Assembly: GCA_003508835.1 (NCBI GenBank)
Contig: PUFA01000144.1
Location: forward strand, 1,426,001-1,490,000
Reading direction: 5' to 3'
DNA from: Eonycteris spelaea
Lineage: Eukaryota > Chordata > Mammalia > Chiroptera > Pteropodidae
Length of the DNA: 64,000 bases
Made by a program: the position numbers and the translations under genes. How positions within the stretch are numbered: position 1 is the first letter of the stretch; every line of letters begins with the position of its first letter. The notes beneath the pieces were generated by a model, which saw only the letters and a list, made by a program, of their open reading frames with translations, was not told the DNA's origin and searched no databases. This document shows positions 22,736-33,785 of the stretch, piece by piece.

Positions 22736-22739
22736 TTTA

Positions 22740-25170
22740 AAACTCATAGAACTGCAGAATCATAAGGATAAACTTCACTGTTTCTAAATAATATTTTAAT
22801 AAACCTCCAAGATAAGACAGAATGAAGAATGGGTGAAGATAGAGATTGAGCAATGGAGGATATCAGTTCAATAAGCCTGATACCTTCTATTTTCTGGGTG
22901 TTAGTAGGCAGTTAGGTTAACAGTAGAGCTGACAAAGAGGACTTGGATAGACTGCCAAAAGTTTTTGAACAGTTACTGAAAGAGGGAAGAACCTTGCTCC
23001 AGACAATGAAAGCTGAATTCCATTGACACTATCGCAAGTCCAAGGGGGATTGTTTTTGCATTTAAATTCTTTTTTTTTTTTTAATCTCCCATTCAAGAAG
23101 AGAAAGGAAATCATTTGGCTTCGTCCTGCTTTGAAGACAGTGGCCAAAATTAGTGGAATCTATTTTGTACCTGAATTTCAGTGGAGATCATCCTTGATTG
23201 AGCCCTAATCATGTGGCAGGAACTATGCTAGACACAAGGAATATAAGTTCATCATAAAAGATTCATAGCCTGACAGATATGCAAGATGTCCATTACACAT
23301 CATCCGTATAGACCTTCAATCTATTTTAAGGTGAGTCATGAAATCCTAAACAATAAATGGTATCTACATTTCTTAAATATCACATGTTTGTTTAGGTATC
23401 TCCTCTTATATGCGCCTTATATTCCTTTATGAAGAGACCAAATCAAATTTAAAGGTGTGTCAATTAAAAAAAAAAAATAATAATCAAGTGATTACTTTTT
23501 TTAGAGAAACGCCCATGGCCACCAACTAAAATATTAATTTACTGGGAGGAGCTCAGTGTTGGAATTTACAGGTATGAGAAGGAGAAAGGAACCTCAGACA
23601 TGCAGGGATATAACCTGAGCATAAAGGCCAGGGCGAAAGGATAGTTTCAATGGCTATCGGTGAGGACTGAATCCATGTAATATCTCAAGCTCAGTGTATA
23701 GCAAAATGTAGGTTCTTGACAGGTGAAAAGATTCTGACTCAAGTTTTTTCTATCCAATAGAGATTAAATGAGATATTTGGAACCATAAAGGTGAAACCGA
23801 GAGTGTTATGAATGTTATAAGCTGGTTTCCTCACAGTCACTGAACCTCCATTCATACCACCTAGCTCTGCCGCTCCCCTAGGTGAAAGCAGCTCTACCCT
23901 TTTATCCCTATGTGTCAATGTCTCATAGGGCATAACTAAAGCTCCGTTTTCTGCATGAAGCTTCTGTAGCTACTCCAGCTTAAAGAGCTCACACTCTTCT
24001 AAGTGTTCTGTCCCCACTGCTCATTTGGGGAAGTTGCAAGGCATATAGGGAAAAAGAACACAGGCTTCAGGATTATGTGAAAACATTATTCCAATTCTCA
24101 CTCACTGCCATGTGACCTTTGACAAGTTGCAAAGCCCTTAGAACCTCACCTTCTTCTGACTTTACTTTGGTATATCTATACTATGTGTGTGTCTTGCTTC
24201 CCATCAGAGCCAACCACATAATGAGCAAAGCCCAGTGTAAAATAAAAATATAAAACCTCTTCTTCAAAAAGCAGGAAAAACTCTTTTTCTTCTATAATCT
24301 CTCTTTCTCTCAACTTATGATAGTGTTTTTTATTTGCTATTTATTATCACACTCCCTTGGGTATGGGGATACTTGCAAGGTAAGTGCAGATCCTTAAAGG
24401 CACCAAGGCCCCACCCTGTGACTCTGTACGCAGGTGCAGATGCCTGACCTTGAGCCTTCCTGCACCTGCACCTAGGCCCCACCAGTGGAGGTAGAGGGTG
24501 GGTCTTCAGGAGCCCATCCGAGGAGGTGTGGAGAGGCGGGAGGTGGGGCCTCACATGAGCCATGGCAGCAGCCCCCAGTTCATGCTCCATTGTCCCATTG
24601 AACTTCACTTAAAACACACAAATTTAACAATAAAATTATTAAGAATTTCAAGATGGTGCCCACAAAGCATTAAACTTGTCCAGTATGGGGTTCTCTTCTA
24701 AGGGGAAGCCCCTTGTGACTACGCTGGTCACATGTTCATGAAGCAAGGCCTGTCTCTCATATAGATTTCAGGGTCTTAGAATATGAGCACTAGTTGTTTT
24801 AGATCTTTGAATCTTCTATAGCACTTGTGCTTAACTGGGATATTGCATATTCTGGAGCATGGTGATTTGCTATTAATTAATTATTTTTCAATATGAGAAA
24901 ATGAGTAAAGGGTTTTATGCTTGGTGACCCATTGCTGAGAAGCAAATGAAAAAACTTTCCTGGTCTGAATAAGGAGACTTTGTTCTTTATTCAAACCCAG
25001 TGGGATCTCTGAAGGAAAAATACACACACCAGAATAAGTCCGAATGGATATATTTTATTAAGCACTTTTGGGAATGGAAGGCTAGTGGGGGTGGAGTAAA
25101 AGAGAGCAGGACTGAATAAACTCGGAAGCTCGTAATTCCCTGAGCCACCTCTGAGGATCCAATCTCCTCA
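22740..25170. other. Intergenic, no gene seen
   Basis: Moderately AT-rich with a T-run near 23071 and a possible MIR fragment near 24060-24160. The region 24390-24560 is more GC-rich (cacctgcacct, ggaggtgtgg) but shows no splice-bounded frame. Confidence 0.45.
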
Positions 25171-25176
25171 CTGGAG

Positions 25177-25782
25177 TGATGCAGGACAGGGTAAATTTCC
25201 CCGAGTGGGAGAGAGAAGAGGGTCCTTTGGCTGAGAGTCTAGAAAGAATTCAATATACACACCAAAGTTAGAGTCAAAAGGAAAGTTTATTGGAAAAGGG
25301 ATAACACCCCACAGACAGAGCGTGGTCTCCTCACAGAAGCAAAGAATGAAAGGGACAGTGAGAGAGACAGAGAAAAGGCACCAAGAGGGACTCTGAGTGT
25401 TCAGGGAATTTAGTTTATATATCATTCTTTAGAATCTGTGCATGATTGTTTAAAAGACTTTGTTAACCCATTTCCTTTGATATGAACATACAATGAGGAA
25501 GGGGAAGTGTAGTGTGAAAAGGTAAGAATATGCAGAGCGAAAGGCCTGAAGGCAGTTCCTACCCTTCAATCCATAGGTGCCCCATGGTTTTAGCCACAGG
25601 CAATGACTCTTGGTTGCTGTTTCTCCTTCACAAGTGTGGGGGATGGGTTGTTAGCAATTCCAGCAAAAATGTTCCTTTGTTCTGCAGGTGTCCTCCTGGC
25701 CTCACTGCAGGGCTGATCAGCATATTGCAGTCTTCGATAGTGGTTTGATTAACATTTTAATTATCTTGCCTCCTCACTACTT
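25177..25782 (-). mobile_element. Endogenous retrovirus LTR (solo, minus)
   Basis: On the minus strand about 605 nt align along the whole length with the LTR at 27317-28040. The shared landmarks, in order, are: the gaggaggcaag start, ctgcaatatgctgatcagcc, caaaggaaatgggttaacaa, a TATATAAACT promoter-like box, an AATAAA signal before the end, and the cctgtcctgcatca terminus. No gag, pol or env sequence adjoins it and no primer-binding site was recognised. It is read as a solo LTR. Confidence 0.75.
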
Positions 25783-26779
25783 TAGGAGTATGTGTTCTTC
25801 CAGAAGTGAAAAGATTACACTTGTGCATATATTTTTCATTTTGGATGTAGAAAAGGAAACCACTTCAGTTCAGTCACCTTGCAGAAAACAGTGATTCACA
25901 AAATTGTGCTTCATTGTTTAGTGGACTTAAGGCAAGTCCTTTCCTTTGGCCTCTCTGGCTGGGGAAGCCATGGAGACAGTACAGTGAGACGGCCACTGGG
26001 CCCTCACAGGACCTGGGCCCCAGGTGTGACTCTCACAGCTGTGGCGTTTTTGTCCTCACCATTTGGCATCTGATCTTCATCTTCCAGTGATCACTTCTGT
26101 CCTTTCCAGGCCCGATTGTTATGGTTGAAGAAACACACCGTAAGCTAAGTACTTTTACACCATTTTCTCTAAACTGCTTCAACTGAACACTGAACGAAAT
26201 ATAAATATTATTATTTCTGAATTGGCTATGAGATCATTATAAAGCAACATGTTACTGGCACTTCATGCTTTCCTCATTTGGGCATATTTTCTCCAAATCC
26301 TTTGCCCTATGAAAATGCTTAACCAGGTTCTATTTTTCAACATTCTCTTTATCTCTATTTTCATATATTTTACAAAAATGAGGTCATCACTCAGGAGACC
26401 TTCTTTTAGCAAGATTTTTCCAATTTCTGAGACATTTTATTGGTTACTTCTGGGGCATCCAAAAGGTTTGACAAACACAATTGGACAAACATACAAGTAG
26501 CAACAGAAAAACAGCATTATATATATTTTGGAAGGCAATGATCCCAGAAGAAACAGCAAAAAGAGAGGTCTCTTCCTCCACTTTGCTGTAATTTGAAAAG
26601 AATCTCTCTCCTCTACAAAAATAACTATGCAATAAGCATGGATTTTCTGGAATTAGAAGCTTTCTAACAAAAGTTATTAAAATGTTAATTTACACGTTCC
26701 CATTGCTATTTTGTTAGATGTGCCATTTTTGGCCACAAATGTATATGGAAGATTTGATACAAGTAATGTAGGAAGCAAG

Positions 26780-26862
26780 TAATGGAGGAGGAAGCAAGAG
26801 AACAGTTTTAAATGTTAAATTAAGCTCTATTCAGAGACAGCAATATGCTGATCAGCCCTCTG
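26780..26862 (+). mobile_element. Truncated LTR 5' end, third copy
   Basis: The segment from ggaggaggaagcaagagaac through aaatgttaaattaagctct to gcaatatgctgatcagccc repeats the first 80 nt of the LTR at 27317. Sequence after it does not match. Confidence 0.65.
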
Positions 26863-27533
26863 GTATACTGAGGGCATGGGAGGGGCAGAAGTTTTCCCCC
26901 AGGTGAGGAGGTGTGTTTGATCTCACAATGAACTGTCTGACTTGGAACTATTACAAAGATCTTCAAATTGGTGCATAAGATGCTCAAAAAAACAACAATA
27001 AAGCCAAAGAGACTGACACAGAATCTCTGCCTGAAAGGGCTTCCACACTCAAACAAATAAATCATAGTGTGAGATTAAATGGGCTAAAGACCAGATAAAT
27101 CCTGAATATCAGAAAATGGGACAAGAACTAAACAGAAGACAAGATTACTGAGGGCTTCTCAAGGTCAGCCCCCTAACAAGTCTGTACAGGAGGGGGATCT
27201 TGAATAAGGATATTTAGTGATGAAAAAAATACCCTGTAAGTAAACATTCCCTTCTGCTCATAGAAGTCTGATTTCCCTAGGAAAGCTCTAAAGGCCCTCC
27301 AAATCTACAGTATTAGTGTAGAGAGGAGGCAAGAGAATTAAAATGTTAAATCAAGCTACATTCAGAGACTGCAATATGCTGATCAGCCCCTCAGCCAGGC
27401 CAGGAGGACACCTGCAGAACAAAGGAAGATTTTTACTGGGATTGTTAATAACCCATTTCCCACACGTGTGAAGGGGAACCAGGAAATACAGAGTCTTTTT
27501 TAAGTGGCTGCCCTACACAAAATAAAATTGTAA

Positions 27534-27559
27534 TTCCCTAGGGCTAAAGCCCTAGGGAA
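27534..27559 (+). repeat. Perfect 12 bp inverted repeat inside the LTR
   Basis: Arms TTCCCTAGGGCT and AGCCCTAGGGAA separated by AA. It could form a tight hairpin. The minus LTR has only a diverged counterpart there. Confidence 0.85.
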
Positions 27560-27603
27560 CCTAGGTATTAAAGGCTGAGAACCGCCCACAGGCCTTTCAC
27601 TCT

Positions 27604-27718
27604 ACATAGTCTTACCTTTTCAGGTTACATAGTCTTACCTTTTCAGGTTACATAGTCTTACCTTTTCAGCTTACATAGTCTTACCTTTTCAGCTTACATA
27701 GTCTTACCTTTTCAGCTA
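27604..27718 (+). repeat. 23 bp tandem repeat, five copies, in LTR
   Basis: The 23 nt unit, beginning acatagtcttaccttttcag, is repeated head to tail five times with one or two changes near its end. The related LTR at 25177-25782 has a single unit at this place. Confidence 0.93.
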
Positions 27719-28049
27719 CACACTCTTCTACTTTCTTACTGTATGTCCACATCAAAGGAAATGGGTTAACAAAGTCTTTAAACTATAACTCACAGGAACT
27801 AAAGAATAGTATATAAACTGAATTTCCCGGAACCTCTGGGGCTTTTCTTCTCCTTTTCTTGATTTTTCGTCTTTACTTTCTCTAGTCTTTGCTTTTCTCA
27901 TTCTTTAATAAACTCTTTTTGCCTCTAACTTTAGTGTGCTTGTTGAACTCTTTCCAAACTCTCCGCCAGAGGACCTTCTTCTCTCAGGGCAGGGCTTGGT
28001 CTTCCTGCCAAATCAGGGAAATTTGCCCTGTCCTGCGTCAGTGTGAGCA

Positions 28050-29250
28050 TAGTATACATGGACTGTATCCTATTTGTTCCACACAAAGGGAGTTCCCACC
28101 CAGCTCTACATAACAGGGTGTAGGGTCAAGTGAGACTTTGGGTGTGAGTGCTGGAAGATAAAACGATGATAGGGGCTTGGTTCTTGGCATGGCCTTCCTT
28201 CAAGCTCTGTGGCGTGGCAGGGCAGGCCCAGTTTGCTTATGGGCTGATTTGCCCCAATACTACCCGAAGTCCTTAGGAACACTTAACCCTGGGACTCCCT
28301 TGATGCATCACCATAGCCAATGTAGGAAAGCACCTCTCTATCTGACTCCAAAATTCAGAAGTGAATAAATACAATGCCTTTTTATTTTCTAACTTGAACA
28401 TCTCCTTTATGCAATTCTAATTTTTTAAATGGGCCTATTGAGCATCGTCTATGTGGTAGCATATTCTAGATTCATTGAGGTAAGAGCAACAACAAAAAAA
28501 CATGGACATGTTCTGTCTTTCTCATATGGGAAGACAAGAAACAAAGCATAGCTCCCAGGGTGAGAGGAAGCAAGAGGCTTGTTCATGCTTCCACACGACT
28601 TTTGGCCTTGGATGAGAGACAAGGATTGAGTTTAGGGTCGACCATCCACCCTACCCTCACCCACCCACACACACTCACAGCCTTATACACATACTCACAA
28701 ACACACATTTATACATACCACACAAAGTACAAAGGAAGAGGGTCTTTGATTTTTGAAGCCACTGAAATAACAATATTGTAGAAAGGAGGAATTTCTTCTG
28801 TTTGACCCAATAGGAAACTTAAGGCCTAAAGGGCAAAAAAGACTCATAGAAAGAAGGAAGCAGAATAGAATTTAAGTCTCTTGGTTTCTAGTTCAAATCA
28901 GTAGCTCTTAAAATAGATTTCCAAATCCTCAGAGGCAGCATGATTGTTGTTTCTCTAAAAAAGGTGTTCCTCAGTGATGTTCATGGGTGTTAAAAAAACT
29001 AAATTAATAAAAGAAAAAGGAAAAACAACCAAGGTCTATGGGCATTTAAGTTTAGGGGAATCTGGATGAAACAACATGATAGATTTCTCCTGAACAGATT
29101 TCTTAGTATGATTGGTATGTAAATGTGAATCATCAATTTCTAAGAGGGGAACTATTGGATCCTGAACTGTATCTCTCTTTCTATCTCTCTATTTATTTGT
29201 CATAGAACATCTTCCAACCCAGCATTTCACAGGCCCAAGGGAGAAATATC
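28050..29250. other. Intergenic, no gene seen
   Basis: Contains a CA-rich simple stretch (about 28655-28725). No exon-like structure recognised. Confidence 0.45.
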
Positions 29251-29256
29251 AACCTT

Positions 29257-29433
29257 GTCTATGGCCAGGCTACCCTGAACAAGCCCGACCAATCCCATCT
29301 GATCTCAGAAGCTAAGCAGGGTCAGGCCTGGTTAATACTTGGATGGGAGATCACCTAGGAAGACCAGGTGCTATAGGTGTAAAAAGTAAAAAAAATTTGG
29401 GATTGTAAGCTGACAAGAAAGAAAGAAAGAAAG
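29257..29433 (+). repeat. 5S rRNA-derived SINE (plus copy)
   Basis: From gtctatggcc the sequence follows 5S rRNA across its full 120 nt: A box agctaagcagggt intact, C box ggatgggagatc with one change, ending gtgctatagg. The tail tgtaaaaagtaaa and gggattgtaagctgacaag matches the copy at 22195-22394, then (GAAA)n. The decayed gene ends and non-5S tail show it is a SINE, not a working 5S gene. Confidence 0.85.
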
Positions 29434-29439
29434 ATTAAA

Positions 29440-30825
29440 TCTCACCACTCATACCAACATTTTGAAAGAGATGTTTATAATGAATCAAGCTTTACAACCA
29501 TATAACCCCCAACTTACGATTCCAATCCACACATAAAAAAATATCATGGGCTCAGGAAGGTTTCCAAGGGAGAAATTGATAGGTCAGCAATTAATGAGAT
29601 AAAATTTTCCTCTTCAACAATTCAATTCACCAGCTTTAGTTTCTAGGAGAAAGCAGGAAAAAAAAATTAAAACTTTAGTTCACTTCCAAGACTGTTTTGA
29701 GCATTTCTTCCTTTGTCCAAATGACAATTTCTACTCTCTGTTTCTGATGAAAATGTTTTTATTATTTTAACATAATTTCCAAATATTAAATTATCCAGAA
29801 ATAAATGGACTGAGATTTCTTTTATAGCTCCAGAAAAAAATGAAATTTCCCCCTGGGCTAGGAAGAAGATGTAATAGAAGCAGTGGTTTTGGGCTGGGTC
29901 CTGAGAAAAGCAAGGGATGGGTGTTCGAGGGTGAGAGAACCACATGTGTGAAGGATAGGGGCATGGAGCATCTCGAATACCCAGGAACGATGGGAACTCA
30001 GGTATAGCTACATGACAGAGAGAGACAGTCACAGCTAGGAAGGCTTTGGGAACCTTATTATAAAGAACCCTGGATGCCATCCCAATGGGTTTGACGTTTA
30101 TCTCATAGGCTGCCAGTGAAAGATTCTAAGCATATTAGAGTCGTACACTAAAACATAAAGATTGGTGACTAGAGTGACCAATTACATAACTGTTGTAAAA
30201 GTCTAGGTGAGAGGACTTATGGCTATGGCCAGATTTGAGAGGCATTTCTGAGATGAAATGACAAGTTTGGGAACTAACTGGATGTGGCGTAGGAAGAGTG
30301 GGCTGAAGACAGCTCTCAAGTAATCTAATGGGATACATGGTACTACCATGGAGAGGGCCCAGGACTGCAGAAAAGGGGGATAGGTTTGGTAGGAGTAGCT
30401 AACAGAATGTGTTTAGCCTAAGCAAAACCTTTACAATGGGTTCAGATAAAGGTTAGAAGAGGAAATGATTCCCACATTCTTATAGGAGCTGCTATCGGGA
30501 AGGTCCTGTGTGCCCACAGTTTCTCGTCTGTAGTCTTGTTTGATTTTAGGGATTATTCCTCTTCTGAATCTGAGTGATATCAATATATAAAATATCCACA
30601 CCCACACTTCGGTTGAACCAAAAGTTATCATAAATCATATTGAGTTTGCTGTGATAGCTTTAGCTTCAACAAATGATGAGTCAGATTAACTCCATGTCAA
30701 AGTTTCTTGCTAACCAGGCAGATATTCCAAAAGGCTTCTTGGTACACTGGAATATGACACAGATATGGGAAATGAAGGAAGATAAGTCTTTGACTCCACC
30801 TGGTCACACCTGTGTTGAGCAAAGC
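29440..30825. other. GKN1 upstream region, no gene seen
   Basis: No gene. Part of 29870-30350 reads like an old interspersed repeat that could not be named. Stomach-specific control elements of GKN1 may lie here but none was identified. Confidence 0.4.
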
Positions 30826-30833
30826 CAGTCAAG

Positions 30834-30841
30834 TACAAATA
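30834..30841 (+). promoter_or_regulatory. GKN1 TATA-like element
   Basis: TACAAATA about 70 nt before the ATG; a transcription start near 30865 would leave a 5' UTR of about 45 nt, as in GKN2. It is a non-canonical TATA sequence. Confidence 0.5.
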
Positions 30842-30908
30842 CGAGAAGATTCCTTGTCTGAGTCCATGCCTGCCTTCTCCTCCATTCCACTGCAGTGGTG
30901 AAGCCAAG

Positions 30909-30920
30909 ATGAGATTCACA
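30909..30920 (+). CDS. GKN1: GKN1 coding exon 1 (MRFT)
   Basis: ATG AGA TTC ACA then donor GTGAGT at 30921. The ATG has A at -3. Human starts MKFT. Confidence 0.93.
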
Positions 30921-33732
30921 GTGAGTAGATTTTCCCTTTTGAATTTATTATCTTCTAATAGCAGGCTGTTAATATTCTGAGCTAAAGGCATCTGTTTCTT
31001 AGGACAATATCACTGTAATAGAAAATTTTGTTTTAAAAATCTCTTTTTTTCATGGAATTGTGGCATTTGTAAACTTCTCTATAGATAAGGATAGTTATAC
31101 TAGTATTAAACAGCTGTCTGAGCATCTTATGTCATGTATCTTTAATAAAATTACTTTCTAGATCTAAAATTACTTTCCAGATCTCCTGATTTAAGTCTGG
31201 GCAGAGAACAAACAGTCCCTAAGCCCTAGAAAATGCTTATCTTTCCCCACATTCTGAATTCCTTTTTTACCAAAACTCCTGAGTATGTTCAGGCAAGATA
31301 AAAAACATGTTATCAAAACAATTGAGTGAGAAACTTACTATCACATTCTCTGCTGTCAAATGAATCTCCAAGTAAGAACAATTTGCCTTAGACGCTGTCC
31401 GTAGTCATTTATTCATGACAAGGGCTGAAGCATGAAGCTCTTGCAACATCTCACCCGTGGTTCCAGATAAAAAGCTCAGAGTGTAGCAGGTGGACCACAA
31501 AATTCTGCCAAAGTAACTTGTGGTTACCCGTGCAACTCTTATTACAACATGCAAAAGGACTGAAATCAGAAAGGTATTTTTAAGTTTCAACATAGTAAAT
31601 ACTAAAATATATTACAACAGACTCTACTTCATAATGAAGTTGCTAGTATAAAATCATTATCTAGAAATAAGTTCTGATAACAATAAAGTTTAAAATAATA
31701 AAGGAGGTCAGTCTTGATCTCTCCTAGAACAAGAAATACAACCTTGGCCAATACAAGCTTGGTTAAGTCACTTAAGTGACTTCTGAAGCTCAATTTCCTC
31801 ATCTGTGAAAGGATTATATTGTACTAGTAGATCTCAAAAATTTCTTTCATCTCTTGACCTTTTTTTTAAAAAAAAACTAATTTTTTCTTCCTTCTTAAAC
31901 TATCAGGAGAAAAATTAAACAAATTTTTAAAATTACCTTGAATCACCAGGTCAGTTCTCAAACCATTTTGTCCCAGGCAAAGGAGATGAGAGCAAGTACT
32001 CAGAATCAGGCACCCTGCATAAAGCTCTATGTTCTAAAAAGCCATGTCATGTACCTAGTGACAAATGACTAACCCAGGTACCCTGGGACAGCTATTGATT
32101 TCTCTTCTGCTAACGACGCTTAACAGCCAGACACTCTATCCTTGGCCTCTCAGCACCAGTATCCAACGTGCTTACTAATCCATTGCTTTAAAAAAAGTTA
32201 AAAATTAAAAGATTGCTTTTGCTCTTAGAAGTTCTAGGAATGAAGGAAAGCATTCAGAACAATCATTTGATCTGGAAATCATTCTTATTTAATTTTCAGA
32301 TCAAATAGGAAAATTAATTATTTTCAGATGTGATTTTTTTAGAACTTATATTTTCATAGCACATGCCATTCATTTTCAATTTTATTTTTCAATTTTTTCA
32401 ATACACTAACACTTCATTAGTTTTTTCATAAGACCTACATTAAAAATCCTAAAATATATCATAATAGCATAATATAAGTAATTAACCTACAATTGTACAT
32501 CATCATTAAAACTGTTTATGGTTGAAAAAAATACAGGATCAAAGAAGAACAGACAGACCATTGAACACAGTGGTAAGGTTAATAATTACTTTCCATAAGC
32601 TTGCACAGAGAAAGAAAAAAGAAGACATTGTTTTGCCATGTGACAGGAGACCAGTGTTATTTGTGATTTCAGATTATCTTTGCTGGACTTCTTGGTGTCT
32701 TCCTGACTCCTGCCCTTGCCTACTATGTAAGTCTCCCTTTTTAAAGTCTGTTACCAAAATGTATTTGCAAAAATAATGGTATGATATTGAACCATTATCT
32801 ATTTCTCATAAATTTCAGAATATCAACATCAACGATAACAACAACAGCCGTGGAAGTGGGCAGCAGTCAGTGAGTGTAAACAATGAACACAACGTGGCCA
32901 ACGTTGACAATAACAACGGATGGAACTCATGGCACACGCTCTGGAATTATAATACTGTAAGTAGCCAGCACATGATTTCCACCTTTACAAATACGACAGT
33001 TCTTTCATAACAGCAGAAAAATTGCCTGCTATTCATAAAAAAAATTTTAAAAATAAATTCTAACTGTACACAAGCATAGAGTGCCAATTTTGCTCCCAGT
33101 TTCACTCCCTACATGTAACTGTTATTAATAAGAAGTTTCCCAAAATCAGTGAAAATTCAAACCAATAAACAGGAATTAGGATCCACTATGTTCAAGGGAT
33201 TGTGAGGTTGTAAGACAAATATGAACAGCCTTTTGCTTTGCCTACAGATCCCCTCAGTAATTATAAAAGATCTTCACAACATTACTGCTACCAAAGCATA
33301 GTCTACCTCATTCGATCTTCAAGTTCCTTCTGAAAAGACAGAAATTGACATTTCACCTGTAATTTAAAGGGACCAAAGGAAATGTAAATGATAATATTAA
33401 TTGGTAAGGGAAACAGAAAAACACTTGGTTCTGGTCAGAAGACCCAACTGTGCAGTTATCAGCTCTGTGTTGAACAAACTTTACACTGTTAAAAAGGTTC
33501 TTTATTGTTTTAGTTTTATGATCTGATCAATTTAAAAACATGACTCCTTGAAATATTATAAAGATCAAAGAAGATTAAAGTGTGATAGTATTTTTTTATA
33601 ATTTTTATTTATTTATTTACTTACTTTTTTTTATTATGGTAGCATTGGTTAATGAAATTCAGCAAGTTTCAGGTATACAATTTAGCAGTAAGGCATATAT
33701 ATATACGTGTATAATATATATGCCTTATTTAC

Positions 33733-33785
<53 letters not shown>

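Larger units (their letters stand above)
27317..28040 (+). mobile_element. Endogenous retrovirus LTR (solo, plus)
   Basis: Plus-strand partner of the LTR at 25177-25782, about 724 nt. It shows a TATATAAACT box near 27811 and AATAAA near 27906, followed by the cttgttgaactctttcc and cctgtcctgcgtca end. It is longer than the other copy chiefly because of a five-copy 23 bp repeat (27604-27718). No internal retroviral genes lie alongside, and no clear target-site duplication was found. Confidence 0.75.

Noticed and set aside
25177..28040. A provirus bounded by two LTRs
   Set aside because: The LTRs point in opposite directions and no gag, pol or env remains lie between them.
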